From positions 1-55,352 of IMG/VR virus record IMGVR_UViG_3300015360_002570: a DNA stretch of 55,352 bases. One strand, given 5' to 3'. Each line of letters begins with the position of its first letter. Position 1 is the first letter of the stretch. The notes below the pieces were generated by a model. It was given only the letters and a program-made list of their open reading frames with translations, did not search any database and had not been told where the DNA came from. The translations under genes and the position numbers were made by a program. The DNA comes from a virus. Of this stretch, positions 22,673 to 30,831 are shown one piece after another.

Positions 22673-24667
22673 ATGCCGGTAGACACCTTCAACCTGACCA
22701 CCGACAAGGACGTGCTGCCCCAAATCCTCCATGCGCACTGCGTGAGGTCCGAATCCCAACTGATGATCCGCCGGGTGAACTGGCTCCTGGCCTGGTACTA
22801 CATGAACGGCTATCGCCGCTTCAACGTCTACGACCCCGTCTCCGGGATGATTTCACCCCAATACCTCACGACCGATCAGAAGATGGAGTACCAGTCCACC
22901 AAGCTCCTCTACGTCATCAACCAGATGGCGGGCCGCTTCCAGTCGATGGACTACCGACCCAGCGCCACACGCCAGGGCGGCTCCCTCGCCTCCATGCAGA
23001 ACAGGGCCGTTTCCCAGATCACAGCGGACGCCATCACGTCCACCAACCACATCGAAGAAGTGAAAGAGCACGCCTCCTACCTCCTCACCTGCCTTGGCTC
23101 GGTCGGTCTGTGCGGCCATCTCGTCGATCACCCGACCATCGGACTCACCTCTGACATCGAGGTCGTGCATCCCCGCGAACTCCTCCCCTTCCCCGTCCAG
23201 GGTCAGGACCACACGAAGGTGCGGGGCATCATCCGCCAGCGCATGGTCCCCCTCTCCTATCTGAAGGAGGTGTACGGGGCCAGACGCATCGAGGCCCGCC
23301 TCGACAACATGGAACGCTACCAAAGGGCGATAGGCGACGCCATGCTCGACGCCGACAACAACAACGACTCCAGCGCGTCGGGTGTCACCTGGTTCGACGG
23401 CAGCAAGGGCACCTCCACCCGCAAGTCCGGGGACACAACCCTCGAAGTGGCCCGCATCCGCGAACTCTGGCTCTACGGACCCAACGGCACAACCCGCCGC
23501 TACATCGCAACCTGCGGCATGGCCCTCCTCGACGACCAGGACCTTTCCGACGTGGAAGCCTACTGCCCCATCGGCTTTGCCCGCTTCCTCAACAACGGCA
23601 CCTTCCACGGCACCGGCATGTTCGACCTCCTCTTCTCCATCCACCGAGAACTCGAAACCCTCCAGAAGACCCTCTTCGACAACGTCCGCAACCTGGACCG
23701 CTACGGGATGCTCGTCATTCCCGCGGGCCAGATGAACCAGAACACCGTCCTGAAGGACGTGGGCCGCGGCCTCAAAGCCGTCTTCTATGAGCCCGACCCC
23801 ATCGCTGAAGGCTTCAACCCCTTCGCCATCCAACCCGTCACCACCGGCGACATGCCCGGTCGGGTGGCCGCCCACGCCTCCGAACTTATCGACGGCATCA
23901 ATCCCATCCGCGACCTGATCCAGGAGAAGGGCCGCGTCGATAGCGCGCCCGGCCTCGCCTTCCTCGACGAGCAGATCAACAGGGCCATCACGACGCCCTC
24001 CCTCAACATCCAACGGATGTGGGGCACCATGTACAAGTCGCTGGTCCAGAAAGCGGCTCAGAACCTGGCCGTCTCCAAGCGGTCCCTGCCCGTCGGCGAG
24101 CTGACCCTCGACCTCGCGGGCGCCATCATCGACCCGGCCACCGACTCTGTCTCCTTCGCCGACAACCCCCTGCCCGACGTATCCCGCATCAACTTCACGA
24201 TCCGGTCGGCCAGTCCCAAATCCGAAGTAGCCCTGAAGCAGGAGGCCATTGACCTCTGGGTCAAGGGCGTCGAGCAGGACCCCCTCAACTTCCGCCTCTA
24301 CTGCCTGAAGGCGGGTCTCGACATCCCCCTCTACATCGAAGACGACCGTGGCGCCTACCAGTCCACCATCCGCCTGATTCTCACCCTCTACAACGACGGT
24401 CAGGAACCCGGCTTCATCGCGCCCGCGCCCCACACCAGCAAGCCCGACCTGGCCCTTCGCATCCTCGCCGGTTTTATGACCAGCCCCGCGATGCAGGTCG
24501 CCTCGGTCGAAGTCGTCGATGCCTTCCTCGTCTTCCGCGAAACCCTGATGATGTTCGCCGGAATCTCACTGCCCCAGGCCGTGCCGAACCCCGACGACGC
24601 TGCTATGCTTAACGGCGCTCCCCCTCCCGGACTTCCCGGTGGAAGTCCCCAGTTGGCCCTCGCCTAG
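22673..24667 (+). CDS. Portal protein
   Basis: 664 residues. Assigned by size, position directly after terminase and before the scaffold and capsid genes, and portal-like segments: LLAWYYMNGYRRFNVYDPVS, MEYQSTKLLYVINQMAGRF, the helical VKEHASYLLTCLGSVGLCGH and PRELLPFPVQ, and a long helical C-terminal part (IRDLIQEKGRVDSAPGLAFL; QINRAITTPSLNIQRM). It would form the dodecameric ring for DNA entry and join the tail. AAGGAG lies 10 nt before the ATG. The type is close to podovirus-like portals. Confidence 0.85.
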   Translation: MPVDTFNLTTDKDVLPQILHAHCVRSESQLMIRRVNWLLAWYYMNGYRRFNVYDPVSGMISPQYLTTDQKMEYQSTKLLYVINQMAGRFQSMDYRPSATRQGGSLASMQNRAVSQITADAITSTNHIEEVKEHASYLLTCLGSVGLCGHLVDHPTIGLTSDIEVVHPRELLPFPVQGQDHTKVRGIIRQRMVPLSYLKEVYGARRIEARLDNMERYQRAIGDAMLDADNNNDSSASGVTWFDGSKGTSTRKSGDTTLEVARIRELWLYGPNGTTRRYIATCGMALLDDQDLSDVEAYCPIGFARFLNNGTFHGTGMFDLLFSIHRELETLQKTLFDNVRNLDRYGMLVIPAGQMNQNTVLKDVGRGLKAVFYEPDPIAEGFNPFAIQPVTTGDMPGRVAAHASELIDGINPIRDLIQEKGRVDSAPGLAFLDEQINRAITTPSLNIQRMWGTMYKSLVQKAAQNLAVSKRSLPVGELTLDLAGAIIDPATDSVSFADNPLPDVSRINFTIRSASPKSEVALKQEAIDLWVKGVEQDPLNFRLYCLKAGLDIPLYIEDDRGAYQSTIRLILTLYNDGQEPGFIAPAPHTSKPDLALRILAGFMTSPAMQVASVEVVDAFLVFRETLMMFAGISLPQAVPNPDDAAMLNGAPPPGLPGGSPQLALA

Positions 24668-24676
24668 GAACCCCAC

Positions 24677-25639
24677 ATGCCCCCTCGTTTCGGACAGCCC
24701 CTCTTCCAACTCACCGCTCCCTCCCTCGACGCCTCCTCCGCCGCTATCCCCAAGACGGGAGAGGGGGACACCAAGCCCTCTATCACGCCCGAGGAACTCA
24801 AGTCCCTGCGCGACCAAGCCTCGGAACTTACCGCCCTCCGCGCCAAGGCCGCCACCCTCGAAAACAACTGGAACGATGCCCAGGTCCTGATGAAGGGGGA
24901 CCAGTCCCCCGATGTCGTCGAGAGGTCATTCCGACGCGCCATGTCGGCAGCCGGTGTTCCCGCCGACCAGATTCAGGCCCAGCTTGACGCCATGAAGGAG
25001 GGCGACGAAGCCCCACCCACCGGCAAGAAAGCATCTCGCCAGGACGCCGACCCCGACCCCAACGACGAGGGGACCGAGTCCGAGCGCCGTCTGGAGGAAC
25101 TGGAGCGCCAGCAGGGCGAGACTGCGGCCAAGCAGGCCCAGGCCCGCAAGACCCAGCTCGAAACAATCGTGCGCGAAAGCGTGACGGCTTCTGTTGATCT
25201 CAACAAAGACCTGACTACTATGGTGAACCGTCTGGCATCCTTGACCGAGACGGGAGAGGGGGCCTCCGCCGACGAGGCGGCCAAAATCCGCAAGGCCATC
25301 ATCAAGGAAGAAGTCAGGGAGAAGACCCTGGACAACTTGCGGATCAGAAGGGCGAACCAAGGCCCCAATGCGTGGGAAGATAGTTGGATTGCCGAGGAAG
25401 CGACGAAAGCCGCTACCCAGGTCTTCAAGAAGTACCGTGCGGTAATCGGGGACCCCGCCAAGATCGGCAGGGCCACGGAAACAGACACGGGCGACATGCT
25501 GAGAGGACGGCCCGCCATCAAGCCACCGGAACATAAATCCGGGATGGACATGGGGACGACCTCCACCGAAGTCCGGAAATGGGCCACCGACTCCCTCCTT
25601 CGAGGCAGTACGTCTGGCGAAAACAAACTCAACTCATAG
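24677..25639 (+). CDS. Scaffold-like head assembly protein
   Basis: 320 residues, acidic and strongly helical. Coiled-coil segments are visible at LKSLRDQASELTALRAKAAT (about 40-59) and RLEELERQQGETAAKQAQAR (about 137-156). The centre is disordered (Asp/Pro-rich). The basic C-terminus would contact capsid protein, as in other scaffolds. The place between portal and major capsid is the classical scaffold position. Two GGGAGAGGGGG copies encode TGEG in this protein. Confidence 0.75.
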   Translation: MPPRFGQPLFQLTAPSLDASSAAIPKTGEGDTKPSITPEELKSLRDQASELTALRAKAATLENNWNDAQVLMKGDQSPDVVERSFRRAMSAAGVPADQIQAQLDAMKEGDEAPPTGKKASRQDADPDPNDEGTESERRLEELERQQGETAAKQAQARKTQLETIVRESVTASVDLNKDLTTMVNRLASLTETGEGASADEAAKIRKAIIKEEVREKTLDNLRIRRANQGPNAWEDSWIAEEATKAATQVFKKYRAVIGDPAKIGRATETDTGDMLRGRPAIKPPEHKSGMDMGTTSTEVRKWATDSLLRGSTSGENKLNS

Positions 25640-25696
25640 GCCCCCGTTCTGCCCCCCTCTTCGGGACGGGAGAGGGGGGCAGAAAGCAAGGGACTT

Positions 25697-27340
25697 ATGC
25701 CTGGTGGCAACACTGGACTTCTCCTCGACGCGAACACCGTCAAGGTCGAAGAAATCATCAACAAGAGCGTCGGAGTCTTTCTTCCCGCGATGGACCCCTT
25801 CTGGAAGGACCACATTGTGTCCAACCAGAGCATGTCGTCCAACGGCGAAATCGGCAAAGACTACAAGATTCTCAAAACGTTCCAGGGCGGCCTGACCGGC
25901 GTTATTGAACCGGGCGGCCCCAAGGCCGACTTCGGGCTTTACGGCGACGCCGCAACCGACTGGGGCTCCAAGATGTTCTCCCAAGGACTCACCCGGACCT
26001 TCCCGGACCCCCGCGGCGGCATGAACCAGAAGCCCTTCCGACTGGGCATCCCCCTGCGCACGATGAACGCCAACATCATGTTCACGCTGGGCGAACTCCA
26101 GATGGAGGCCACCGAGGCCGTCATCGGCGAGATCATCGCGCCCAAGCTGGAGGGCTTCTCCCGCAACATGGCTCTCTTCCTGGTCAACAGCTTCTGGACC
26201 TCCCAGAACAACAGTTACCAGTTGGCGACGGCCCGGACGGGCGGCTGGTCCTTCACCCTGGACACCAGCTCGACCCTGATGCTGGACCTCACCTACGACA
26301 ACTACGCCGTTGATCGGTTCCAGGTGGGCCAGCGCGTCGAGATCGGCACCCTCACAGGGACACCCATCACATTCACCCACGTGGTTACGGACGCGATGCA
26401 GACTGCGTTCGACCTGGGTTGGGTCGTCACCGCCGTCGATGAACTTTCCTGCAAGGTCTACTTCAAGGCGTTCAAGAAGTCAACGGGCGCCCTCCAGACC
26501 AGTCTGACGGGTCTCGACATCGCCGCGGGCGACATCGTGGTTCCCTTCGGAATCGTGGGTAACTCCTCGACTCCCTTCGCCAGCAACGCCGCCAACGTCA
26601 GCGCAACCGAATACTTCACAGGGATCGCGGGTATCCGGTCCTGGCTCAAGTTCGGAGACTCCAACGGAAGCACCACTTATGACGGGAACACGTTGCTTGG
26701 GGCCGAGTCGGATTCGGCCAACCGGATCAACGTGAATACGCATCCCGAGTTCCGTTCCATGCGGATCAACATGGCTAACCAGGCTCTTACCGAGCACAAG
26801 ATGCGGTCCATCCTGAGGCGGTGGCACATGGCCAAGCTCAAGTACGGCAAGACCATCGACTGCCTGGTGGCCTCCGACGGCGTCTGGCTCGCCTATGAGG
26901 CGACCAAGATCGGTCGTGAAATCCTCAACCGGACGGGCCGCCTTTCCGACGTGAGGAACGAGGGGTCCGGCGAGGGCTTCCGCTTCGAGATGGACGGGCG
27001 TAGCTATACCGGCTACACCAGCTCCTTCATCGAGAGCGGCACCGTCTACGGCTTCAAGAAGGGCTCCAACTGGAAGCGCTATGTGCCCAACGACCAGAAG
27101 GGCACGACTTCTTTCGGCAACAACGATGCCTGGATTCCCTTCCGGTTCGTGGCCCAGGCCCTTGGTATGCCCGGCACGAAGATTCCCATTTTCATGGGCG
27201 TCGGCTCCACTCCCAACATCTTCGGCGCCGTCACCGAGGGTGCCCAGATGCCCGGCTGGCTCCGTATGCAGCTGGTGCCCGAGCAGCCCGACGGCCTCCT
27301 GATCGAGAACGTCGCCGAGGATCGCACCTACAGCCTGTAG
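25697..27340 (+). CDS. Major capsid protein
   Basis: 547 residues. Identified by its place after the scaffold-like gene, before a strong terminator, and by its balanced, beta-rich composition (NANIMFTLGELQMEATEAVI; YAVDRFQVGQRVEIGTLTGT; TYDNYAV), with N-terminal NKSVGVFLPAMDPFWKDHIV. A domain insertion (about 200-300, with MLDLTYDN and VDELSCKVYFKAF) makes it longer than most HK97-fold proteins. The start is ATG 25697; a GGGAGAGGGGGG copy lies just upstream. Confidence 0.85.
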   Translation: MPGGNTGLLLDANTVKVEEIINKSVGVFLPAMDPFWKDHIVSNQSMSSNGEIGKDYKILKTFQGGLTGVIEPGGPKADFGLYGDAATDWGSKMFSQGLTRTFPDPRGGMNQKPFRLGIPLRTMNANIMFTLGELQMEATEAVIGEIIAPKLEGFSRNMALFLVNSFWTSQNNSYQLATARTGGWSFTLDTSSTLMLDLTYDNYAVDRFQVGQRVEIGTLTGTPITFTHVVTDAMQTAFDLGWVVTAVDELSCKVYFKAFKKSTGALQTSLTGLDIAAGDIVVPFGIVGNSSTPFASNAANVSATEYFTGIAGIRSWLKFGDSNGSTTYDGNTLLGAESDSANRINVNTHPEFRSMRINMANQALTEHKMRSILRRWHMAKLKYGKTIDCLVASDGVWLAYEATKIGREILNRTGRLSDVRNEGSGEGFRFEMDGRSYTGYTSSFIESGTVYGFKKGSNWKRYVPNDQKGTTSFGNNDAWIPFRFVAQALGMPGTKIPIFMGVGSTPNIFGAVTEGAQMPGWLRMQLVPEQPDGLLIENVAEDRTYSL

Positions 27341-27367
27341 ACTCCGGCCTTCACATCTGCTACTCTC

Positions 27368-27398
27368 AAGGGAACCCCACCAGCGGGTTCCCTTTTTT
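27368..27398 (+). terminator. Intrinsic terminator after the capsid gene
   Basis: AAGGGAACCC/GGGTTCCCTT stem with a 7-nt loop followed by TTTTTT. It should lower expression of downstream tail genes relative to capsid. Confidence 0.9.
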
Positions 27399-27420
27399 CA
27401 TTCCCCGGAGCCTCACCCCT

Positions 27421-27966
27421 ATGCCAACCCTTGAGATCGGATACGAACCTGTCGAGGCCGCGGCCCTCGCCCACCTCACTATTGGCGAGAACCACGAGAT
27501 TCTGGGCGACTTCGTGTGGCTGACGTGGCTCCGCAACACCATCAAGAACCCCCGCCTTGTCGTGGTCCACCACCGGCTCTTCGCCCGCTTCATTCTGGGA
27601 GTCTGGATTTACAGCCCCTCCGAACGGGAGCCCCCCATCCTCTGCGAACTGGAGAGCTTCGCGGGCAACCCGGCCTCCATCTGGCCCGCCGGTCTCTCCG
27701 AACCCGCCGACCTCCTCAACCGTCTCCGTCCCTACGACGAGGTGGCCACCGAACGCGAATCCCTCAAACGGGAAGCCGTCTACGCCAAGCGCAGCCAGAT
27801 CGAAGATAACTGGGCGGGCCGACAGGACGCCGCCACCATCCTGAAGCGCAAGGGTCTGGAGCAAGAAGCCCACAACATGCGGATCGGGGCCAGCCCCTAC
27901 CATCGCAGCAGCGAGAGCACAAAGCAGATCGCACGCGACCTCATCAAGGCGGCACGGAGACAGTAA
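27421..27966 (+). CDS. Head-tail region protein, 181 aa
   Basis: Not recognised. The N-terminal half is aromatic and globular (VWLTWLRNTIKNPRLVVVHH; FARFILGVWIYSPSEREPP); the C-terminal half is charged helix (VATERESLKREAVYAKRSQI; DAATILKRKGLEQEAHNMRI). Found directly after the capsid terminator and overlapping the next gene by one base. A virion accessory is likely. Confidence 0.7.
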   Translation: MPTLEIGYEPVEAAALAHLTIGENHEILGDFVWLTWLRNTIKNPRLVVVHHRLFARFILGVWIYSPSEREPPILCELESFAGNPASIWPAGLSEPADLLNRLRPYDEVATERESLKREAVYAKRSQIEDNWAGRQDAATILKRKGLEQEAHNMRIGASPYHRSSESTKQIARDLIKAARRQ

Positions 27967-29162
27967 TGGCGGCAACCGAATCAGCAATCGTTACAATCCT
28001 TGAGCGTCTCCGCACCTACCTCGACAGCAGCGACGTGGACGCCAAATACAGCAACACCTACATCCTGCGCAACGTGGTGCAGCCCACCCTCGTAGACATT
28101 CTCTCCCGTCTCAACAACGGGACCGCGGCTCCCATCTTCAACACGATCACGATCCCCCTCCGAGAGGGCCAGACCCTCTATAAACTGCCCCCCTGTGTCC
28201 AGGAGGTGTGGCAGGTGGTGGGCGTAGACAATGAGGGTCGCACCCTTTCTTCTTTCCTGCCCCGCAACCTTGGCTCTATGGAGGCCCTCTCCTGGAGCCT
28301 TGAGGGGTCCGGCGGCAACCTCGAACTCTACGTGCCCGTCACCGCGTGGGGACCCCGTTGCGCCGGGTCCCTCCAGGTCTGGTACGTCTCCAACGGCTCT
28401 TCCATGCTTCACTGGTGCGACGGCGCCACGGTGGGCGCCAACCTCGACAACTTCAGTTTCACGAGCGGCACCTGGAACAACACCACTCGTGCCCTCTCCA
28501 TCTCGGTTCCCACCAACTACGTGTGGGAACCCGGCGACCGCGTCACCATCACGGCGGGAAGTGGCGACATCATCCTGGGCGAATACGAAATCGAGGGGGC
28601 CACCTCCTTCATTCTTACGCTGGCCACCTCCCTCAAATCCGGTCTCACGAATCCCACCGGCATCGCGGGCCGCATCTGGCTCCGAAAGGCCGGTCTTTCC
28701 ACCGGCACGCCCACCATCGGAACCCGCGACCGCCGCCCTTCCTCCTACGTCGGTCAGACCCTCCGCATCATCCCCGAAAGCGACAGCGCGGTTATCTCCG
28801 AAGTCCTCATCGCCTCCCACTACCTTTCCGGCTCCCAGTGGTTCGTAACCACCCGCTCCCCCTTTGATCCCGGCCCCGCCCTTCCTCCCGGAGAAGCCCC
28901 CCGCGTCCCCTACGAGATCGTCTGCTCGGGCATGGAAGCCCTCATGGAAGCCGTGTCCGCAGGGTCCGCTATGCGCCTGGGGGCCGCCACCAAAATCACG
29001 AAGGGGAATCAGGACGCCATCCGCCTCCAATACCTCAGCGCCCTCAAAAGCGTCCTCGACAACCTCAACACCCTCCAGACCGCCGGGCTCAAGACATTTG
29101 GCGGCAACACAACGCCATACCAATCCAGCATGGGTCCCTCCTCCCAAGGAGAAATCCGGTGA
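27966..29162 (+). CDS. Adaptor-like head-tail connector, 398 aa
   Basis: Role inferred. The N-terminus is helical (ESAIVTILERLRTYLDSSDV; NVVQPTLVDILSRL), as in short-tail adaptor proteins, then a long beta-rich insertion (YVSNGSSMLHWCDG; FTSGTWNNTTRALSISVPTN), and a helical C-terminus (LMEAVSAGSAMRLGAATKI; NQDAIRLQYLSALKSVLDNL). Position between capsid and nozzle-like gene agrees with an adaptor ring that joins portal and tail. It overlaps the next gene by GTGA. Confidence 0.7.
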   Translation: MAATESAIVTILERLRTYLDSSDVDAKYSNTYILRNVVQPTLVDILSRLNNGTAAPIFNTITIPLREGQTLYKLPPCVQEVWQVVGVDNEGRTLSSFLPRNLGSMEALSWSLEGSGGNLELYVPVTAWGPRCAGSLQVWYVSNGSSMLHWCDGATVGANLDNFSFTSGTWNNTTRALSISVPTNYVWEPGDRVTITAGSGDIILGEYEIEGATSFILTLATSLKSGLTNPTGIAGRIWLRKAGLSTGTPTIGTRDRRPSSYVGQTLRIIPESDSAVISEVLIASHYLSGSQWFVTTRSPFDPGPALPPGEAPRVPYEIVCSGMEALMEAVSAGSAMRLGAATKITKGNQDAIRLQYLSALKSVLDNLNTLQTAGLKTFGGNTTPYQSSMGPSSQGEIR

Positions 29163-29389
29163 ACAACGTCGATACCATCGAACAAAGCCGTCTCCTCAAA
29201 GCCCAGTGGGTCTCCTCCTTCTCCCCGCGCCTCGGCCCCTCCACCTTCGCCACCTACCAAAGGAACTTCAACCAGGTGCGTATGCGGGGCGGCCCCTACT
29301 TCGACGTGCCCCTCGAACAACACCGCCGCCCCTCCGTGATCGACAAGGTGCCTGGTCCCTCCCGCGCCCTCAGCAACAGAACCAGATGA
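29159..29389 (+). CDS. Hypothetical protein, 76 aa
   Basis: Not recognised. A basic small protein (TIEQSRLLKAQWVSSFSPRL; YQRNFNQVRMRGGPYFDVPL) with GTG start overlapping the preceding stop and its own stop overlapping the next ATG. The chain of one-base overlaps indicates co-translation with its virion neighbours. Confidence 0.7.
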   Translation: MNNVDTIEQSRLLKAQWVSSFSPRLGPSTFATYQRNFNQVRMRGGPYFDVPLEQHRRPSVIDKVPGPSRALSNRTR

Positions 29390-30150
29390 GCATCAACGAT
29401 CCCTCCAAATACACCCGAACCCAGTTCACACGACGGTTCCAGCCCACCAAAGTTTTCGACCCCCGTCTCGAAAAAGGCTTCGGCCAAATCCCCATCCGCG
29501 TTCCCCCTGCCTTCGGTCTTCCCCTCTCCGACAACGGCGCCGACCGCCGCTTTGACCTCTACGCCCTCCTGCCCGACCATGAAGACGGCGGCGACGGCGG
29601 CGGCGGCAGCGGCGGCGACACCGACACCGACACCGGCCCTACATCCAGCGACACCACATCCGGCGGCGGCACATCCGCCGCCTCCTCCGTCGCCAGCTCC
29701 GACAGCGACACTACCGAAACCCCCACCTCCGCCACCGGCACAGCCATGACCACCACCACCGAAGACGGCAGCGACACCACCGGCGGTACCGACACCTTTT
29801 CCTGCGAAATACCGACACTGTGCGACAACCCCATCTTCTGCACACCGTCTGGGTGCAGCGACGCCTGCCTCTCGGTATTGGTTGCCTACACAAATGGCGT
29901 TGCTGCTTTTGACCTCGCCGTACTTTGCGCGTGTGCCAAGGACACGAGGTGTTATGACGACGGCAATTCTCTGGACTTGTGCCCCGTCTGTACCGACTGC
30001 ACAAACCCACCTCCCGACTTCCCCGGCTCTGTCTGCTGTCAGAACAATAGCGAGCCCCTACACTGCTGCCCCATTGTTAGCTATTGTTGTTACGACAACG
30101 GCGATGTCCGCACCGGCACTTCTTATTGTTGCTCTTGCGCAACGGCCTGA
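29386..30150 (+). CDS. Cysteine-rich virion-region protein, 254 aa
   Basis: Unknown function. Residues 1-65 form a short basic domain (TRTQFTRRFQPTKVFDPRLE). Residues 66-140 are a Gly/Asp/Ser/Thr linker of mucin-like composition. Residues 143-254 contain 20 cysteines, with several CC pairs (VCCQN, HCCPI, YCCYD, YCCSC) and CxxC units (CPVCTDC). The last part uses TGT, GTT and other AT-richer codons unlike the C-ending codons before it, suggesting separate origin. Disulfide- or metal-stabilised decoration exposed on the particle is possible. Confidence 0.75.
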   Translation: MSINDPSKYTRTQFTRRFQPTKVFDPRLEKGFGQIPIRVPPAFGLPLSDNGADRRFDLYALLPDHEDGGDGGGGSGGDTDTDTGPTSSDTTSGGGTSAASSVASSDSDTTETPTSATGTAMTTTTEDGSDTTGGTDTFSCEIPTLCDNPIFCTPSGCSDACLSVLVAYTNGVAAFDLAVLCACAKDTRCYDDGNSLDLCPVCTDCTNPPPDFPGSVCCQNNSEPLHCCPIVSYCCYDNGDVRTGTSYCCSCATA

Positions 30151-30156
30151 CCCCTC

Positions 30157-30831
30157 ATGGAACGAAAACCCCCCTCTCCCGAGACCGTAGCTTATCTTGA
30201 CCGCGAGAAGGAAATCGAGGCCAAGTGTCACCTGCGCCACAAGATGCAGTGCTCGGACCTCGACATCAACGTGGGCTGGTCCTGCGGCGTCACCCAGAAA
30301 ACCTGCCACGAGTGCCTCAGCCGCGGCGGCCCCGACAGCCCCGAGTCCATCGCCTTCCGCGACCAGATGGCCGCCTCCGTCATCGAAAAGATGTCCGATC
30401 CCGACCGTCTCTTCAAGGCGTCCGCCCACATCATCGAAGTGATGCTGACGGTCCACCTGACCCCCGTGGCCGCCCAAGCAATCCGCAACGACCCCGAGTA
30501 TCCCCTCGCCCTCACCAAGAAAGAAAGGTGGGACAAATCCAAGCCGTCCTGGGAGATGGCCGAGTCCTTCGTGCGGAGCATGGTCAGCCGGGGCCTCACC
30601 AACAAGTCCGTTTCTCTGCCCATCCTCCAGCAGCGCGTAGCCTCCTGCGCCGCCTGCCCCTCCCGCACCCCTAGTAAGGATGGGGTGCATCACTTTTGCG
30701 ACGACTGCGGGTGCGGCGACCGCAAGCTCGCTCTCCTCGACACCAAACCCTACAACAAACTGATGTATCCTTACCTGGAGTGCCCCCGTGCGAAAGAAGG
30801 CTTCAGCAACCACGTCCCCGCCCCCCAATAA
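30157..30831 (+). CDS. Zinc-ribbon-like protein, 224 aa
   Basis: Unknown function. Two Cys clusters: N-terminal CHLRHKMQC...WSCGV...CHECLSRGG (about 24-59), and C-terminal SCAACPSR, HHFCDDCGCGDRKL and LECPRAK (about 165-215), which have the form of CxxC zinc sites seen in several phage proteins of unknown role. The middle is helical (FRDQMAASVIEKMSDPDRLF). It overlaps the next gene by 44 nt. It is near the MptE-like/methyltransferase gene, so the two may work together. Confidence 0.75.
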   Translation: MERKPPSPETVAYLDREKEIEAKCHLRHKMQCSDLDINVGWSCGVTQKTCHECLSRGGPDSPESIAFRDQMAASVIEKMSDPDRLFKASAHIIEVMLTVHLTPVAAQAIRNDPEYPLALTKKERWDKSKPSWEMAESFVRSMVSRGLTNKSVSLPILQQRVASCAACPSRTPSKDGVHHFCDDCGCGDRKLALLDTKPYNKLMYPYLECPRAKEGFSNHVPAPQ

